A DNA stretch of 64,000 nt, from positions 1 to 64,000 of the forward strand of contig JBOFZL010000026.1 of NCBI GenBank assembly GCA_051655155.1, given 5' to 3'. Source of the stretch: JBOFZL01 sp051655155 (GTDB lineage Bacteria; Bacillota; Clostridia; Peptostreptococcales; Filifactoraceae). The notes beneath the pieces were generated by a model. That model was not told where the DNA came from, did not search any database, and was given only the letters and a program-made list of their open reading frames with translations. Of this stretch, positions 1 to 9,680 are shown piece by piece. A program made the translations under genes and the position numbers. Every line of letters starts with the position of its first letter. Positions within the stretch are counted from its first letter, which is position 1.

Positions 1-2
1 CT

Positions 3-1487
3 GTGGATGGATGGGATTTTAAAAACTATGTGCTAGGCACAATGTTTTATCGCTATATATCTGAAAACATTGTTTCCTATATAAATAAGGGGGAGCATGA
101 AGCAGGAAACACTGATTTTGATTTTGCTAAAATATCCGATAGTCAAGCAGAAATAATAAAAGAAGAGCTTATTCAAGAAAAAGGCTTTTTTATTCTTCCT
201 AGCGAACTATTTTCCAATGTTCGTAGGAAAGCCTCAAATGATGAGAACCTAAATGAGACACTAGAGAGTGTCTTTAGAAACATAGAGAACTCTGCAAAAG
301 GTAGCGAGGCAGAAAGTGATTTTATAGGCTTGTTCAATGATTTTGATGTAAACAGCAATAAGCTGGGATCTACCGTTGCAAAAAGAAATGAAAAACTTGT
401 AAAGTTGCTTGATGGTGTGGGAGAGATGAAGCTTGGTAATGTACAAGATAACTCTATAGATGCCTTCGGTGACGCATATGAATACCTAATGACAATGTAT
501 GCCTCAAATGCAGGTAAGTCAGGTGGAGAATTTTTTACTCCTTCAGATGTATCAGAACTTCTGACTCGTCTGGGTACTGTAGGAAAAACAGAACTTAATA
601 AAGTCTATGACCCTGCCTGTGGATCGGGTTCTTTACTATTGCAAGCCGTTAAGATACTAGGCAAAGAGGCTATTCGCAATGGGTTTTATGGACAAGAGAT
701 AAATATAACCACATATAACCTTTGTCGTATCAATATGTTTTTACATGATATTGGTTTTGATAAATTCAACCTTGCCTGTGAAGACACTCTTACAATGCCA
801 AAACACTGGGATGATGAGCCGTTTGAACTTATTGTGTCCAACCCTCCCTATTCAATAAAATGGGCAGGAAATGAAAACCCCTTACTAATAAATGATCCTC
901 GCTTTTCTCCTGCGGGAGTACTAGCCCCAAAGAGTAAGGCTGACCTTGCTTTTATTATGCATTCTCTTTCTTGGCTTGCCAGTAGTGGAACTGCTGCGAT
1001 AGTTTGCTTCCCTGGTATCATGTATCGTGGTGGTGCAGAGCAGAAAATCCGTAAATATTTAGTAGATAACAACTATGTAGATGCAATAATCCAACTGCCA
1101 AGTAATCTATTCTTTGGCACAAGCATAGCAACCTGTATTATGGTTATGAAGAAAAACAAACTAGATAACAAAATAATGTTTATTGACGCAAGCAATGAAT
1201 GTATTAAGGTTACAAATAGTAATAAATTAACACCTGACAACATAGCCCACATTGTAGAAGTATTTGCAAATAGGGAGGAAAAAATTCACTTTTCACATCT
1301 TGCAAGCCATGAGGAAGTAGCAGAAAATGATTATAACCTATCGGTGTCCACCTATGTGGAGCAGGAGGATACAAGAGAAGTAATTGATATTAAAGAGCTA
1401 AATGCAAAGCTTGAACAAATCGTGGCAAGAGAAGAAGTTTTGCGTACCGAGATTGCTAAGATAATAGCAGAAATCGAGGTAGAATAA
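3..1487 (+). CDS. hsdM: Type I restriction-modification DNA methyltransferase subunit (HsdM), 5' end missing
   Basis: This is the modification subunit of a type I restriction system; HsdM methylates adenine with S-adenosylmethionine in a complex with HsdS. The frame is open from the window edge, and the first residues (DGWDFKNYVLGTMFYRYISEN) match the region that normally lies after about 15-20 N-terminal residues, so the real start is upstream and the GTG at position 3 is an internal valine codon. The SAM-binding motif DPACGSGS is at residues 203-210 of the visible part and the catalytic NPPY motif at 280-283, so the enzyme looks intact. The stop overlaps the next start by one base (TAATG), indicating translational coupling within the hsd operon. 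Family assignment is secure; the target sequence cannot be read from this subunit. Confidence 0.95.
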   Translation: MDGWDFKNYVLGTMFYRYISENIVSYINKGEHEAGNTDFDFAKISDSQAEIIKEELIQEKGFFILPSELFSNVRRKASNDENLNETLESVFRNIENSAKGSEAESDFIGLFNDFDVNSNKLGSTVAKRNEKLVKLLDGVGEMKLGNVQDNSIDAFGDAYEYLMTMYASNAGKSGGEFFTPSDVSELLTRLGTVGKTELNKVYDPACGSGSLLLQAVKILGKEAIRNGFYGQEINITTYNLCRINMFLHDIGFDKFNLACEDTLTMPKHWDDEPFELIVSNPPYSIKWAGNENPLLINDPRFSPAGVLAPKSKADLAFIMHSLSWLASSGTAAIVCFPGIMYRGGAEQKIRKYLVDNNYVDAIIQLPSNLFFGTSIATCIMVMKKNKLDNKIMFIDASNECIKVTNSNKLTPDNIAHIVEVFANREEKIHFSHLASHEEVAENDYNLSVSTYVEQEDTREVIDIKELNAKLEQIVAREEVLRTEIAKIIAEIEVE

Positions 1488-2506
1488 TGAATAAGGAACT
1501 TAATTTCTTAATATATAACACACCTGAAGAAAACATATCCATTAATGCTGTAGTAAAAGATGAAAGCATTTGGCTTACACAAAAGGCAATGGCAGAACTT
1601 TTTGATGTTGGTGTACCCGCTATTTCAAAACATTTAAAAAATATTTTTGAAGAAGGCGAGTTGATTGAAGAAGTGGTTATTTCCATTTTGGAAACAACCA
1701 CTGAGCATGGTGCTATTGCTGGAAAAACTCAAACAAAAGCGACAAAGTTTTATAACCTTGATGCAATTATTTCTGTTGGTTATCGTGTTAATTCACGGAA
1801 GGCAACAAACTTTAGAATATGGGCAACTTCTGTATTAAAGGAATATATGACCAAAGGCTTTGCAATGGATGATGACAGATTAAAGCAAGGTAAAACAGCT
1901 TTTGGTAAAGATTACTTTAAAGAACTGTTAGAGCGTGTTCGTTCGATTCGTGCAAGCGAGAGAAGAATATGGTTACAAATTACAGATATATTTCAAGAAT
2001 GTAGCATTGACTATGATAAAAATGCAGAAGTAACCCACGATTTTTATGCTATGGTGCAAAACAAATTTCACTATGCTATCACTGGCAAAACAGCAGCAGA
2101 AATTATTGATTGTTCAGCAGATAGTAAAAAAGAAAACATGGGGCTTACTACTTGGAAAAATGCACCTGATGGCAGAATTTTAAAAAGTGATGTAACAGTA
2201 GGCAAAAACTACTTGGAAGAAAAACAAATTAGACAGCTAGAACGAGTAGTAACCGGTTATTTTGATTATATTGAAGATTTAATTGAGCGTGAAAACACCT
2301 TTACGATGAAAGAGTTTTCTACTAGCATTAATGAATTTTTAGCCTTTAGAAAATACGATATTTTAGAGGGCAAAGGCAAAATAAGCAAAGAGCAAGCAGA
2401 GAAAAAAGCAAAATTAGAATATGACGAGTTTAATAAAACTCAAAAAATCAATTCTGACTTTGATAAACAAGTGAAAAAAATGCTAGGCAAAGATGGTGAA
2501 AAATAA
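1487..2506 (+). CDS. RhuM family protein inside the type I RM operon
   Basis: The protein resembles the RhuM (virulence RhuM) family: the N-terminal half carries the typical stretch around ESIWLTQKAMAELFDV and VPAISKHLKNIFEEGEL, which reads as a helix-turn-helix-like DNA-binding region, and the C-terminal half is rich in charged helices ending in a lysine-rich tail. RhuM homologues are often found beside or within type I restriction loci, but their biochemical role is not established. Here it sits between hsdM and hsdS and overlaps both neighbours by a single base (TAATG at each junction), so it is translated in lockstep with them. That suggests a role linked to the restriction complex, such as regulation or a DNA-binding accessory, but this is inference. 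Length (339 aa) is usual for the family. Confidence 0.8.
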   Translation: MNKELNFLIYNTPEENISINAVVKDESIWLTQKAMAELFDVGVPAISKHLKNIFEEGELIEEVVISILETTTEHGAIAGKTQTKATKFYNLDAIISVGYRVNSRKATNFRIWATSVLKEYMTKGFAMDDDRLKQGKTAFGKDYFKELLERVRSIRASERRIWLQITDIFQECSIDYDKNAEVTHDFYAMVQNKFHYAITGKTAAEIIDCSADSKKENMGLTTWKNAPDGRILKSDVTVGKNYLEEKQIRQLERVVTGYFDYIEDLIERENTFTMKEFSTSINEFLAFRKYDILEGKGKISKEQAEKKAKLEYDEFNKTQKINSDFDKQVKKMLGKDGEK

Positions 2507-3720
2507 TGAGTAAATTAGATAAACTAATAGAGGAACTTTGCCCAGATGGAGTGGAGTATGTAACAATTGAAACAATATGCGAAATACAAAATGGATATAC
2601 ACCTTCTAAAAAGAATGAAGAATACTGGACAGATGGTGATGTTCCATGGTTTCGTATGGAGGATATAAGAACAAATGGGAATGTTTTATATGATTCGATT
2701 CAGTACGTTCACAACTCTGGTGTTAAAGGAAGTGGCTTTCCAGCTGATTCATTAATTTTTGCTACGACTGCAACAATTGGCTTTCATGCATTGATAAAAG
2801 TGCCATTTCTATGTAATCAGCAATTAACACACATTCACATAAAAGATAAGTATAAAGGAATTATAGATATAAAATATATTTTTCACTATGCAGACATAAT
2901 TGATAAAATGTGTAAAAATAATGTTAAGGGTGGCGGAACATTACAAGCTGTATCTTTAGATAGATTTAGAAACTTCCCTATACCAATCCCACCCCTAGAA
3001 ATCCAACGTGAAATTGTCCGAATTTTGGACAATTTTACGGAGCTTACAGCGGAGCTTACAGCGGAGCTTTTATTGCGAAAAAAACAGTATGAGTATTATC
3101 GAGATAGCTTATTTACTTTTAATGAGAACTTAAAATGGAGAACTTTAAAAAGTTTTTGTGACATAGGCGATGGCTTGCATGGTACGCCGAAATATGATGA
3201 TTTTGGTGAGTACTATTTTGTTAATGGCAACAACCTTTTAGATGGAGAAATTATATTTAACAGTAAAACAAAAAAAGTAAATGAAGGAGAGTATAACCGA
3301 TTAAAAATTGATTTTTCAGTAAATACAATTTTAATGTCCATTAACGGAACAATTGGGAATATAGCTGTATATAAAGGCGAGAAAATTGTTCTTGGAAAAT
3401 CTGTTGCATATTTTTCAATTTTTTCTGACTTAATAAACGTTAAATTTTTGTATTATTATCTCCAAACAACTTCAGCAAAAAAATATTTTATAAATAATTC
3501 AACTGGCTCTACCATTGAAAATCTAGGCTTAAAAGCATTGAGAGAATTTAAAATTCCCGTTTTTTCAATTTCAGAACAGCAACGGATTGTTGATATTCTT
3601 GACCGTTTTGATGTTCTTTGTAATGACCTTAGCAGTGGTTTGCCTGCTGAAATTGAGGCTCGGAAAAAACAATATGAATATTACAGGGATAAACTACTTA
3701 CATTCAAGGAACTATCCTAG
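2506..3720 (+). CDS. hsdS: Type I restriction enzyme specificity subunit (HsdS)
   Basis: HsdS sets the bipartite target sequence of the methylase and nuclease complexes. The protein has the usual two target-recognition domains (about residues 15-165 and 215-365), each followed by a conserved helical region. The two conserved regions share the motif RKKQYEYYRD followed by L.TF, once after residue 190 and again near the C terminus. The first conserved region carries a TAEL TAEL tandem repeat at residues 181-188, preceded by TEL, encoded by a 12-bp DNA repeat; the same kind of repeat is known in the EcoR124I/EcoDXXI family. The start overlaps the rhuM-like stop by one base. The target sequence is not predictable from sequence alone. 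Confidence 0.93.
   Translation: MSKLDKLIEELCPDGVEYVTIETICEIQNGYTPSKKNEEYWTDGDVPWFRMEDIRTNGNVLYDSIQYVHNSGVKGSGFPADSLIFATTATIGFHALIKVPFLCNQQLTHIHIKDKYKGIIDIKYIFHYADIIDKMCKNNVKGGGTLQAVSLDRFRNFPIPIPPLEIQREIVRILDNFTELTAELTAELLLRKKQYEYYRDSLFTFNENLKWRTLKSFCDIGDGLHGTPKYDDFGEYYFVNGNNLLDGEIIFNSKTKKVNEGEYNRLKIDFSVNTILMSINGTIGNIAVYKGEKIVLGKSVAYFSIFSDLINVKFLYYYLQTTSAKKYFINNSTGSTIENLGLKALREFKIPVFSISEQQRIVDILDRFDVLCNDLSSGLPAEIEARKKQYEYYRDKLLTFKELS
3039..3069 (+). repeat. 12-bp tandem repeat encoding TAEL in hsdS
   Basis: The unit ggagcttacagc occurs at 3039-3050 and 3051-3062, followed by a partial unit (ggagctt) at 3063-3069. It lies in frame in the central spacer helix between the two target-recognition domains and encodes TEL-TAEL-TAEL. 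Because the unit is a multiple of three, gain or loss of a copy would keep the frame and change the spacing between the half-sites. Confidence 0.85.
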
Positions 3721-3735
3721 AAAGGGAGGAAGATT

Positions 3736-6700
3736 ATGACTTATTTTAATATAGTAGCTGAAACAAATCAAAATACTGTGGTTACAGAATATATACCGGA
3801 AAAGGCTCGTTCTGATAGTTACCAAAGTGAGCAGGCTTTAGAAAATGAGTTTATTCGCCTACTTTGTGAGCAGGGCTATGAACGTCTTTTTATTCATACA
3901 GAAAAAGACTTAATTGCCAATCTTCGTCTAAGGCTAGAGAGTCTAAATGATTATAAGTTTAGTGAAAATGAATGGGATGATTTCTTTAAAAATGTGATTG
4001 CAAATCCCAATGAAGGGATTGTAGAAAAGACTCGTAAGATACAAGAGGATAATATCCAAGTTTTAAGGCGTGAGGATGGGACGTCTAAGAATATAACTTT
4101 GATTGACAAGAAGAATATTCACACTAACTCTTTGCAAGTGATAAACCAATACACCCTAGGAAAGGAAGAGGGAGGACGGTATGATAATCGTTATGATGTA
4201 ACGGTTTTAGTAAATGGGTTCCCCTTGGTGCATATTGAGTTAAAACGTAGAGGAGTGGCTATTCGTGAGGCTTTTAACCAAATAAATCGCTATCAGCGAG
4301 ATAGTTTTTGGGCTGGTTGTGGATTGTATGAATATGCACAGATTTTTGTTATAAGTAATGGGACAAATACTAAGTATTATTCCAATAGCACAAGGTATAA
4401 CGCCATCAAGGAGGAGAATGTCTCTAAAACAAAGAGAGGTAAGACCGGTAATAGTTTTGAATTTACTTCTTTTTGGTCAGATGCTAATAATACAGTTATT
4501 CCGGATTTAATGGACTTTACCAAAACTTTTTTTGCAAAACATTCTATTTTGAATGTGCTTACAAAATACTGTGTTTTCACATCAGAAAATATGCTTATGG
4601 TTATGCGACCATATCAGATTACAGCTACGGAAAGAATTATTAATAGGATTGAGGTGGCAAACAACTATAAAAAATATGGAAGTATTCAGGGTGGAGGCTA
4701 TGTTTGGCATACTACAGGAAGCGGTAAAACCCTAACTTCCTTTAAGACTGCAAGGTTAGCTTCGAAGCTATCTTTTATTGATAAGGTAATGTTTGTGGTG
4801 GACAGAAAAGACCTAGACTACCAAACTATGAAGGAGTATGACAGATTTGAAAAGGGGGCAGCTAATAGTAATACTTCAACGGCTATTCTTAAAAGGCAAT
4901 TAGAAAATCCTGAGGCTAAAATTATTATTACCACTATTCAAAAACTTGCTACCTTTATTAAGAAAAATCCTAGTCATCAGGTATACGATAACCGTGTTGT
5001 TATTATTTTTGATGAATGTCATCGTAGCCAATTTGGGGATATGCACACAGCTATTGTTAAGAATTTTAAGAAGTATCATCTTTTTGGGTTTACAGGTACA
5101 CCGATTTTTGCTGTTAATGCCAGTTCAAAACTAAAGTCACAGTTTTTAACTACAGGTCAGACCTTTGGGGATAAGCTTCATGAGTATACTATTGTAGATG
5201 CTATTAATGACAAGAATGTTCTGCCTTTTAGGGTGGACTATATTAAGACTATGGAGCAAGATGAGGATATAAATGATGAAATGGTGTGGGATATAAATAG
5301 AGAAAAGGCAATGATGGCACCACAACGTATTTCACTTATAACAAGGTATATCCTAGATCACTTTGACCAAAAGACCTATCGTGGAGATAAGACCTATGAG
5401 TTTAATAGTCTAGCTAATATAAAAGAGGTTGCCTCTGCCCAGCGTGGGAGGGTTGAAGAGTTTAAGCAAAAGCAACGATTAAGTGGTTTTAACTCTATCT
5501 TTGCAGTTGCTTCTGTGCCAATGGCGAAGGTGTATTATGAGGAGTTTAGGAGGCAGATGAGCGAGAATCCTGCCAATAAACTTAGGGTAGCTACAATATT
5601 TAGTTTTGGGGCTAATGAAGAAGAGGTAGAGGGGCTTTTAGGTGAGGAAAATTCAGAGGATACCTCGGCACTTGATAAAAATTCAAGAGATTTTTTAGAA
5701 TCTGCAATTAAGGATTATAACCAGATGTTTAATACTAATTATGATACCTCAGGGGATAAATTCCAAAACTATTATAAAGATGTTTCCCTTCGTATGAAAA
5801 ACAAGGAACTGGATTTATTAATTGTTGTAAATATGTTTTTAACTGGCTTTGATGCGACTACTCTTAATACTCTGTGGGTAGATAAAAATCTTAAAATGCA
5901 TGGGCTTATTCAGGCTTTTTCAAGAACTAACAGGATTTTAAATTCCATTAAGACCTTTGGGAATATTGTTTGCTTTAGAAACCTGCAAAAACGTGTTGAT
6001 AGTGCAATTTCATTATTTGGTGATAAAAACGCCGGTGGTATCGTATTGCTCCAAAGTTTTAAAGATTACTATTATGGTTTTACTTCTGATGATAATAAGA
6101 AAGTAAAGGGCTATGTGGATTTGGTGGAAGAGTTAAATAGTAAATTCCCATTATCATCGCCAAGGATTATAGGGGTTCAAAATCAAAAGGAGTTTATTGC
6201 CTTATTTGGAGCAATTCTTCGTATGCGTAATTTGTTAATATCCTTTGATGAGTTTAAGGACAAAGAGTTAATCAGCCAACGAGATTTACAAGATTATCTA
6301 GGTAGATACCAAGACCTTAAAGATGAGCTTAAACCCAACGGACCTAATGGACGTGAAGGGGTAGATATTATAGATGATATAGTTTTTGAGATTGAACTAA
6401 TAAAGCAAATTGAAATTAATATTGACTATATCCTTATGCTTGTGAAAAAGTATCAAGATACTCATTGTAAGGACAAAGAGGTTCTTATTACTATCAAGAA
6501 GGCTATTAATGCAAGTCCTGAGCTTCGTAGCAAAAAACAACTTATCGAAACCTTCATTGCAGGTATTAATGATATAGATGATATTATGTACGAATGGCAT
6601 AATTATGTTATAAAAAAGCGTGAAGAACGGCTAAAGGCAATAATTACGGAAGAAAATTTAAAACCAGCAGATACCAGAAAGTTTATGGAAAATGCTTTTA

Positions 6701-6945
6701 GAGATGGAGAAATTAAAACCTTTGGAACGGATATAGATAAGCTTCTGCCACCTGTATCAAGGTTTGGTGGGGGAAAGCGAGCCGAGAAAAAACAAGGTGT
6801 TATTGATAAGTTAAAAGTATTTTTTGATGAATTTTTTGGGATTGGAGGAACAAATAGTTTTGAGATTATAGAGCAAGAAGATGTGAGTAATGACTCAAGC
6901 CTTGGAAGGGTAGCTGAAGATGATGAGCCTTATGATGTAAATTAA
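3736..6945 (+). CDS. hsdR: Type I restriction enzyme, motor/nuclease subunit (HsdR)
   Basis: HsdR translocates and cuts unmethylated DNA. An N-terminal PD-(D/E)XK nuclease domain is visible with D154, E168 and K170 (in RYDVTV and IELK). A superfamily 2 helicase motor follows, with Walker A TGSGKT at residues 327-332 and the DECH box starting at D426. The C-terminal part is the helical region that docks on the methylase. Length (1069 aa) is normal. The start has a strong ribosome site (AAAGGGAGGAAG) and lies 15 bases after hsdS, so the four hsd-locus genes form one operon. All key motor and nuclease residues are present, so the system looks functional. Confidence 0.96.
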   Translation: MTYFNIVAETNQNTVVTEYIPEKARSDSYQSEQALENEFIRLLCEQGYERLFIHTEKDLIANLRLRLESLNDYKFSENEWDDFFKNVIANPNEGIVEKTRKIQEDNIQVLRREDGTSKNITLIDKKNIHTNSLQVINQYTLGKEEGGRYDNRYDVTVLVNGFPLVHIELKRRGVAIREAFNQINRYQRDSFWAGCGLYEYAQIFVISNGTNTKYYSNSTRYNAIKEENVSKTKRGKTGNSFEFTSFWSDANNTVIPDLMDFTKTFFAKHSILNVLTKYCVFTSENMLMVMRPYQITATERIINRIEVANNYKKYGSIQGGGYVWHTTGSGKTLTSFKTARLASKLSFIDKVMFVVDRKDLDYQTMKEYDRFEKGAANSNTSTAILKRQLENPEAKIIITTIQKLATFIKKNPSHQVYDNRVVIIFDECHRSQFGDMHTAIVKNFKKYHLFGFTGTPIFAVNASSKLKSQFLTTGQTFGDKLHEYTIVDAINDKNVLPFRVDYIKTMEQDEDINDEMVWDINREKAMMAPQRISLITRYILDHFDQKTYRGDKTYEFNSLANIKEVASAQRGRVEEFKQKQRLSGFNSIFAVASVPMAKVYYEEFRRQMSENPANKLRVATIFSFGANEEEVEGLLGEENSEDTSALDKNSRDFLESAIKDYNQMFNTNYDTSGDKFQNYYKDVSLRMKNKELDLLIVVNMFLTGFDATTLNTLWVDKNLKMHGLIQAFSRTNRILNSIKTFGNIVCFRNLQKRVDSAISLFGDKNAGGIVLLQSFKDYYYGFTSDDNKKVKGYVDLVEELNSKFPLSSPRIIGVQNQKEFIALFGAILRMRNLLISFDEFKDKELISQRDLQDYLGRYQDLKDELKPNGPNGREGVDIIDDIVFEIELIKQIEINIDYILMLVKKYQDTHCKDKEVLITIKKAINASPELRSKKQLIETFIAGINDIDDIMYEWHNYVIKKREERLKAIITEENLKPADTRKFMENAFRDGEIKTFGTDIDKLLPPVSRFGGGKRAEKKQGVIDKLKVFFDEFFGIGGTNSFEIIEQEDVSNDSSLGRVAEDDEPYDVN

Positions 6946-7192
6946 AAATTTCAGAAGTAAGGGGAAAGATAAAAGAAAATAATAAAATAAAGATCATACT
7001 AGGGGATAAGCTCTCGGTGTGGTCTTTACTCTTATCTTCCTTGGAGAAGTTTTATTCAAAAGTGTAGCATAGGTATTGACATTCAAGAGAAACATGATAG
7101 TGGCAGTTATTAGATATTGACTAAGGTTAAGGTATGAGTTACCATTATAAATGGAATTCATACTTTAATTTTTTTGAGAAAGGTGGAGCTAG

Positions 7193-7513
7193 ATGGTAGA
7201 TGTTACTCTTGAGATTAAGCCGTTTTTAGATAAGGATATGAAATTAGTAAAGATACCGAGGAAAAGGCAGAAGTTGGTATTTGCATTATTTTATCTATCC
7301 CAAAAGTTTGAGGCTAATAAATTGTACACAGAAATTGAAATTAACCAGATACTAAAGGAATGGCATACTTTTAATGATCATGTAACTCTCAGAAGACTTT
7401 TATGCGATATGAAATTTTTAGAAAGGGATAAATTCGGTAAGGCATATAAATTAACTGAGGAAGCTTTTAGGCTTGAAGATTTTCAGACGTGGATAACAGG
7501 GGTTAAGGGTTAA
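7193..7513 (+). CDS. DUF2087 domain protein
   Basis: A 106-residue cytoplasmic protein that matches the DUF2087 family in its basic pattern: an N-terminal KIPRKRQKLVFALFYLSQKF stretch, an EINQILKEWHTFNDHVTLRRLLCDMKFLERD middle resembling a small winged-helix fold, and a YKLTEEAF tail. Proteins of this family are often attached to or near transcriptional regulators, but their function is unknown. The start is supported by AAAGGTGGAG about 6 bases upstream. It stands alone after the restriction operon, with 247 bases of non-coding DNA before it and 171 bases before the MFS gene. Confidence 0.8.
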   Translation: MVDVTLEIKPFLDKDMKLVKIPRKRQKLVFALFYLSQKFEANKLYTEIEINQILKEWHTFNDHVTLRRLLCDMKFLERDKFGKAYKLTEEAFRLEDFQTWITGVKG

Positions 7514-7684
7514 TTTTAAATGCAACTTTATAGGCTGCTACGCACAAGGATGTAGAATATGCTTGTTGTATCTACTTGTTATATTATACATATTTTATAG
7601 TGGGGTATCAGCCTTTTATTTTGTCCATTATGTTATATAAATGACAACTCTAAGTATATCAAATATTAAAATTAGGGAGATTAT

Positions 7685-8908
7685 ATGGAAAGAAATATAC
7701 AAAAAGTACTTATTGGGCGATTGATGTCAGCTATTGGGGAGGGGCTATTTTTAATAGCCTTACCTCTATATTTTTACAAGATAACTAATTCTCTTTTTAG
7801 TTTGGGCGTGTTTTTTATGATTATTAAGATACCGTCAATGCTTCTTATGCCGAAAATAGGATTGATAGTGGAGAAGATTAATAAGAAATATGCAATGGTG
7901 GTTAGTGATTATATTGCTGCTTTATTATTTGGGGCATTGGCGATTTGTCAGTATTTTCAGCCAAATAATTTATACTTATTTTCCTTCTTTTCTATAGGTT
8001 ATATAATTGTGGGAAGTTTTTTTTCAATATCAAGTTCGGTTCTCTTTACTCAATTAACCAGTGATGAAAATAGACTAAAGATAAATAGCTACAAGAGTAT
8101 TCTTGATAATATAGTAAGCTTAGGAACGCCAGCTGCTGGGACTTTATTATTTTCACTTATTGGTATGCAGGGTATTTTGGTTATTAATGTGATTGCATTT
8201 TTTATATCAGCAACTATCGAAATTTTTATTGAGTATAAGCATAATAAGGAAGAACAGGAAAGTGAAAAATTAACGATAAAAGATTATAAAGAGGTATACA
8301 AGTTATTGGTGGATAAGAGAAATATTCTGAAATTATTGGTAATTGTAATGATTTTAAATTTCTTTGTGGCTCCTAATGAGGAGGTAATCTTTGTGGGAAT
8401 CTTGATAGGGAAATATAAGATTAGCTCATTTTTATATGGTATTTCTACAACAGTGTTTATTATCGGTAGCTTGGTTGCAAGTTTTCTAGTTACTAAGGAA
8501 GCTTATACAAAAATGGTAATTGGACTTAATAATTTATTTGTGTCTAATAGTATTTTATTGGCATTTATCGGGGTGGCTTCTATTTGTTTGTATGGGTTGT
8601 CAAATTGGGTTGTCTTCTACGGAGTCTTTTTTATTATTATTTTTTGCATAGGGTTAATAACAACCCTTATAAATGTGCCTCTTATTACAAGGTTTCAAAC
8701 AGATATTCCAGTGGAGGTTCAGGGACGTTTTTTTGCTACTTTATCCTTGGGAGGATCATTTTTAATTCCGACGGGAATATTCGTAGCTGGATTTTTTAGT
8801 AATATCTTTGGGGCAGATTATACCTTAGTAGCTTATAATATTTTGGTGATTATTTTTGTCTTATTGATAAAGCCTGATGATAAGCGACAAGAGGAGGCAA
8901 AAATCTAG
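7685..8908 (+). CDS. MFS transporter, macrolide-efflux-like
   Basis: A 407-residue integral membrane protein with about 12 predicted membrane segments and no signal peptide. The start (GRLMSAIGEGLFLIALPLYFY) and the two six-helix halves resemble the drug-exporter branch of the major facilitator superfamily that includes Mef-type macrolide efflux proteins (MFS_3). Substrate is unknown; drug export is an inference from the family. The ribosome site is AGGGAG before ATG at 7685. It appears monocistronic and ends about 120 bases before a strong terminator-like hairpin shared with the opposing rhodanese gene. Confidence 0.75.
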   Translation: MERNIQKVLIGRLMSAIGEGLFLIALPLYFYKITNSLFSLGVFFMIIKIPSMLLMPKIGLIVEKINKKYAMVVSDYIAALLFGALAICQYFQPNNLYLFSFFSIGYIIVGSFFSISSSVLFTQLTSDENRLKINSYKSILDNIVSLGTPAAGTLLFSLIGMQGILVINVIAFFISATIEIFIEYKHNKEEQESEKLTIKDYKEVYKLLVDKRNILKLLVIVMILNFFVAPNEEVIFVGILIGKYKISSFLYGISTTVFIIGSLVASFLVTKEAYTKMVIGLNNLFVSNSILLAFIGVASICLYGLSNWVVFYGVFFIIIFCIGLITTLINVPLITRFQTDIPVEVQGRFFATLSLGGSFLIPTGIFVAGFFSNIFGADYTLVAYNILVIIFVLLIKPDDKRQEEAKI

Positions 8909-9028
8909 GAATAACAAATTTGTGTAAGATTGCATATTTACCAGTGGGATTGATTTGGTAATAGAAATATCTTAAAGAGAATTTTAATGATGGAATGAGA
9001 TAAGTATTATTGATTGAAATTATCATAA

Positions 9029-9077
9029 AAATAGGCAGTTTGAAAACTTGATTTTTAAGTTTTGAAACTGCCTATTT
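9029..9077. terminator. Bidirectional terminator between MFS and rhodanese genes
   Basis: The arms at 9029-9049 and 9057-9077 pair over about 20 bases with one mismatch around a short AT loop. The region is flanked by an A-rich tract on the left and a T-rich tract on the right, so it can end transcription of both convergent genes. Confidence 0.75.
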
Positions 9078-9132
9078 AGATATTTGTTTTGTTCTTAGGG
9101 CTACAAAGTGTATTTTTAGCTTATGGTTTATT

Positions 9133-9444
9133 TTATTGCCAATTATTTATGCCACCAAAGTCATATACATTTTCGTAGCCTTTATGTTTTAGAAGTTTCA
9201 AAGCTAGGTTGGAACGGCCCCCACTGGCACAGTAGAGAATAATATTGGTAGTTTTATCGGGTAAGACTTTATCTATGTTCTCGAAGTTTTGCAGTTTGCT
9301 TAGGGGGTAGTTGATAGAGTTGTTAATGTGGTAGACTCTGTGTTCGCTTATTTCACGAACATCAACGAGTTTAGAATTTTTTTGTTTAAGTAGTTCTAGG
9401 GCTTCTTCTTTATTTATTTTGGATTTTTTAAATAGGTTAAACAT
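9133..9444 (-). CDS. Small single-domain rhodanese
   Basis: A 103-residue cytoplasmic single-domain sulfurtransferase. The catalytic loop YCASGGRS places the active cysteine at residue 72, with the preceding LVDVREISEH motif typical of GlpE/PspE-type rhodaneses. Such proteins carry a persulfide sulfur from thiosulfate or other donors. A short N-terminal basic stretch (MFNLFKKSKI) shows no membrane segment. The ribosome site reads GGAGG before ATG on the minus strand. It diverges from the rhodanese lipoprotein operon that starts at 9681, which suggests a shared role in sulfur handling. Confidence 0.88.
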   Translation of the reverse strand: MFNLFKKSKINKEEALELLKQKNSKLVDVREISEHRVYHINNSINYPLSKLQNFENIDKVLPDKTTNIILYCASGGRSNLALKLLKHKGYENVYDFGGINNWQ

Positions 9445-9634
9445 AATTTTATTTCCTCCATCTTAAGTTTACAGCTTTATTATAGCTTATAGAAGGCAAA
9501 GCCTTTGTAACTTTATTACATATACAACTTAGGTTAATTTAAATATAGCTTGCTTAGATAAAATTTTTCTATAGTACGTATAAAGAAAGCTTTACAAAAT
9601 CTTTATAATTTGTATTAAAAAAAATGTTTTTTAT

Positions 9635-9642
9635 TGTATAAT
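9635..9642 (+). promoter_or_regulatory. Candidate extended -10 promoter for the rhodanese operon
   Basis: A TATAAT box at 9637-9642, preceded closely by TTG, lies about 38 bases upstream of the first lipoprotein gene. No good -35 hexamer is seen at normal spacing. Confidence 0.35.
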
Positions 9643-9680
9643 TATTATCTAGTTTTATACATTATAAGAAGGAGGCTATT

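Noticed and set aside
3..5. GTG at the window edge as the true hsdM start
   Set aside because: It encodes a conserved internal valine of HsdM; the usual N-terminal segment is missing and must lie upstream of the window.
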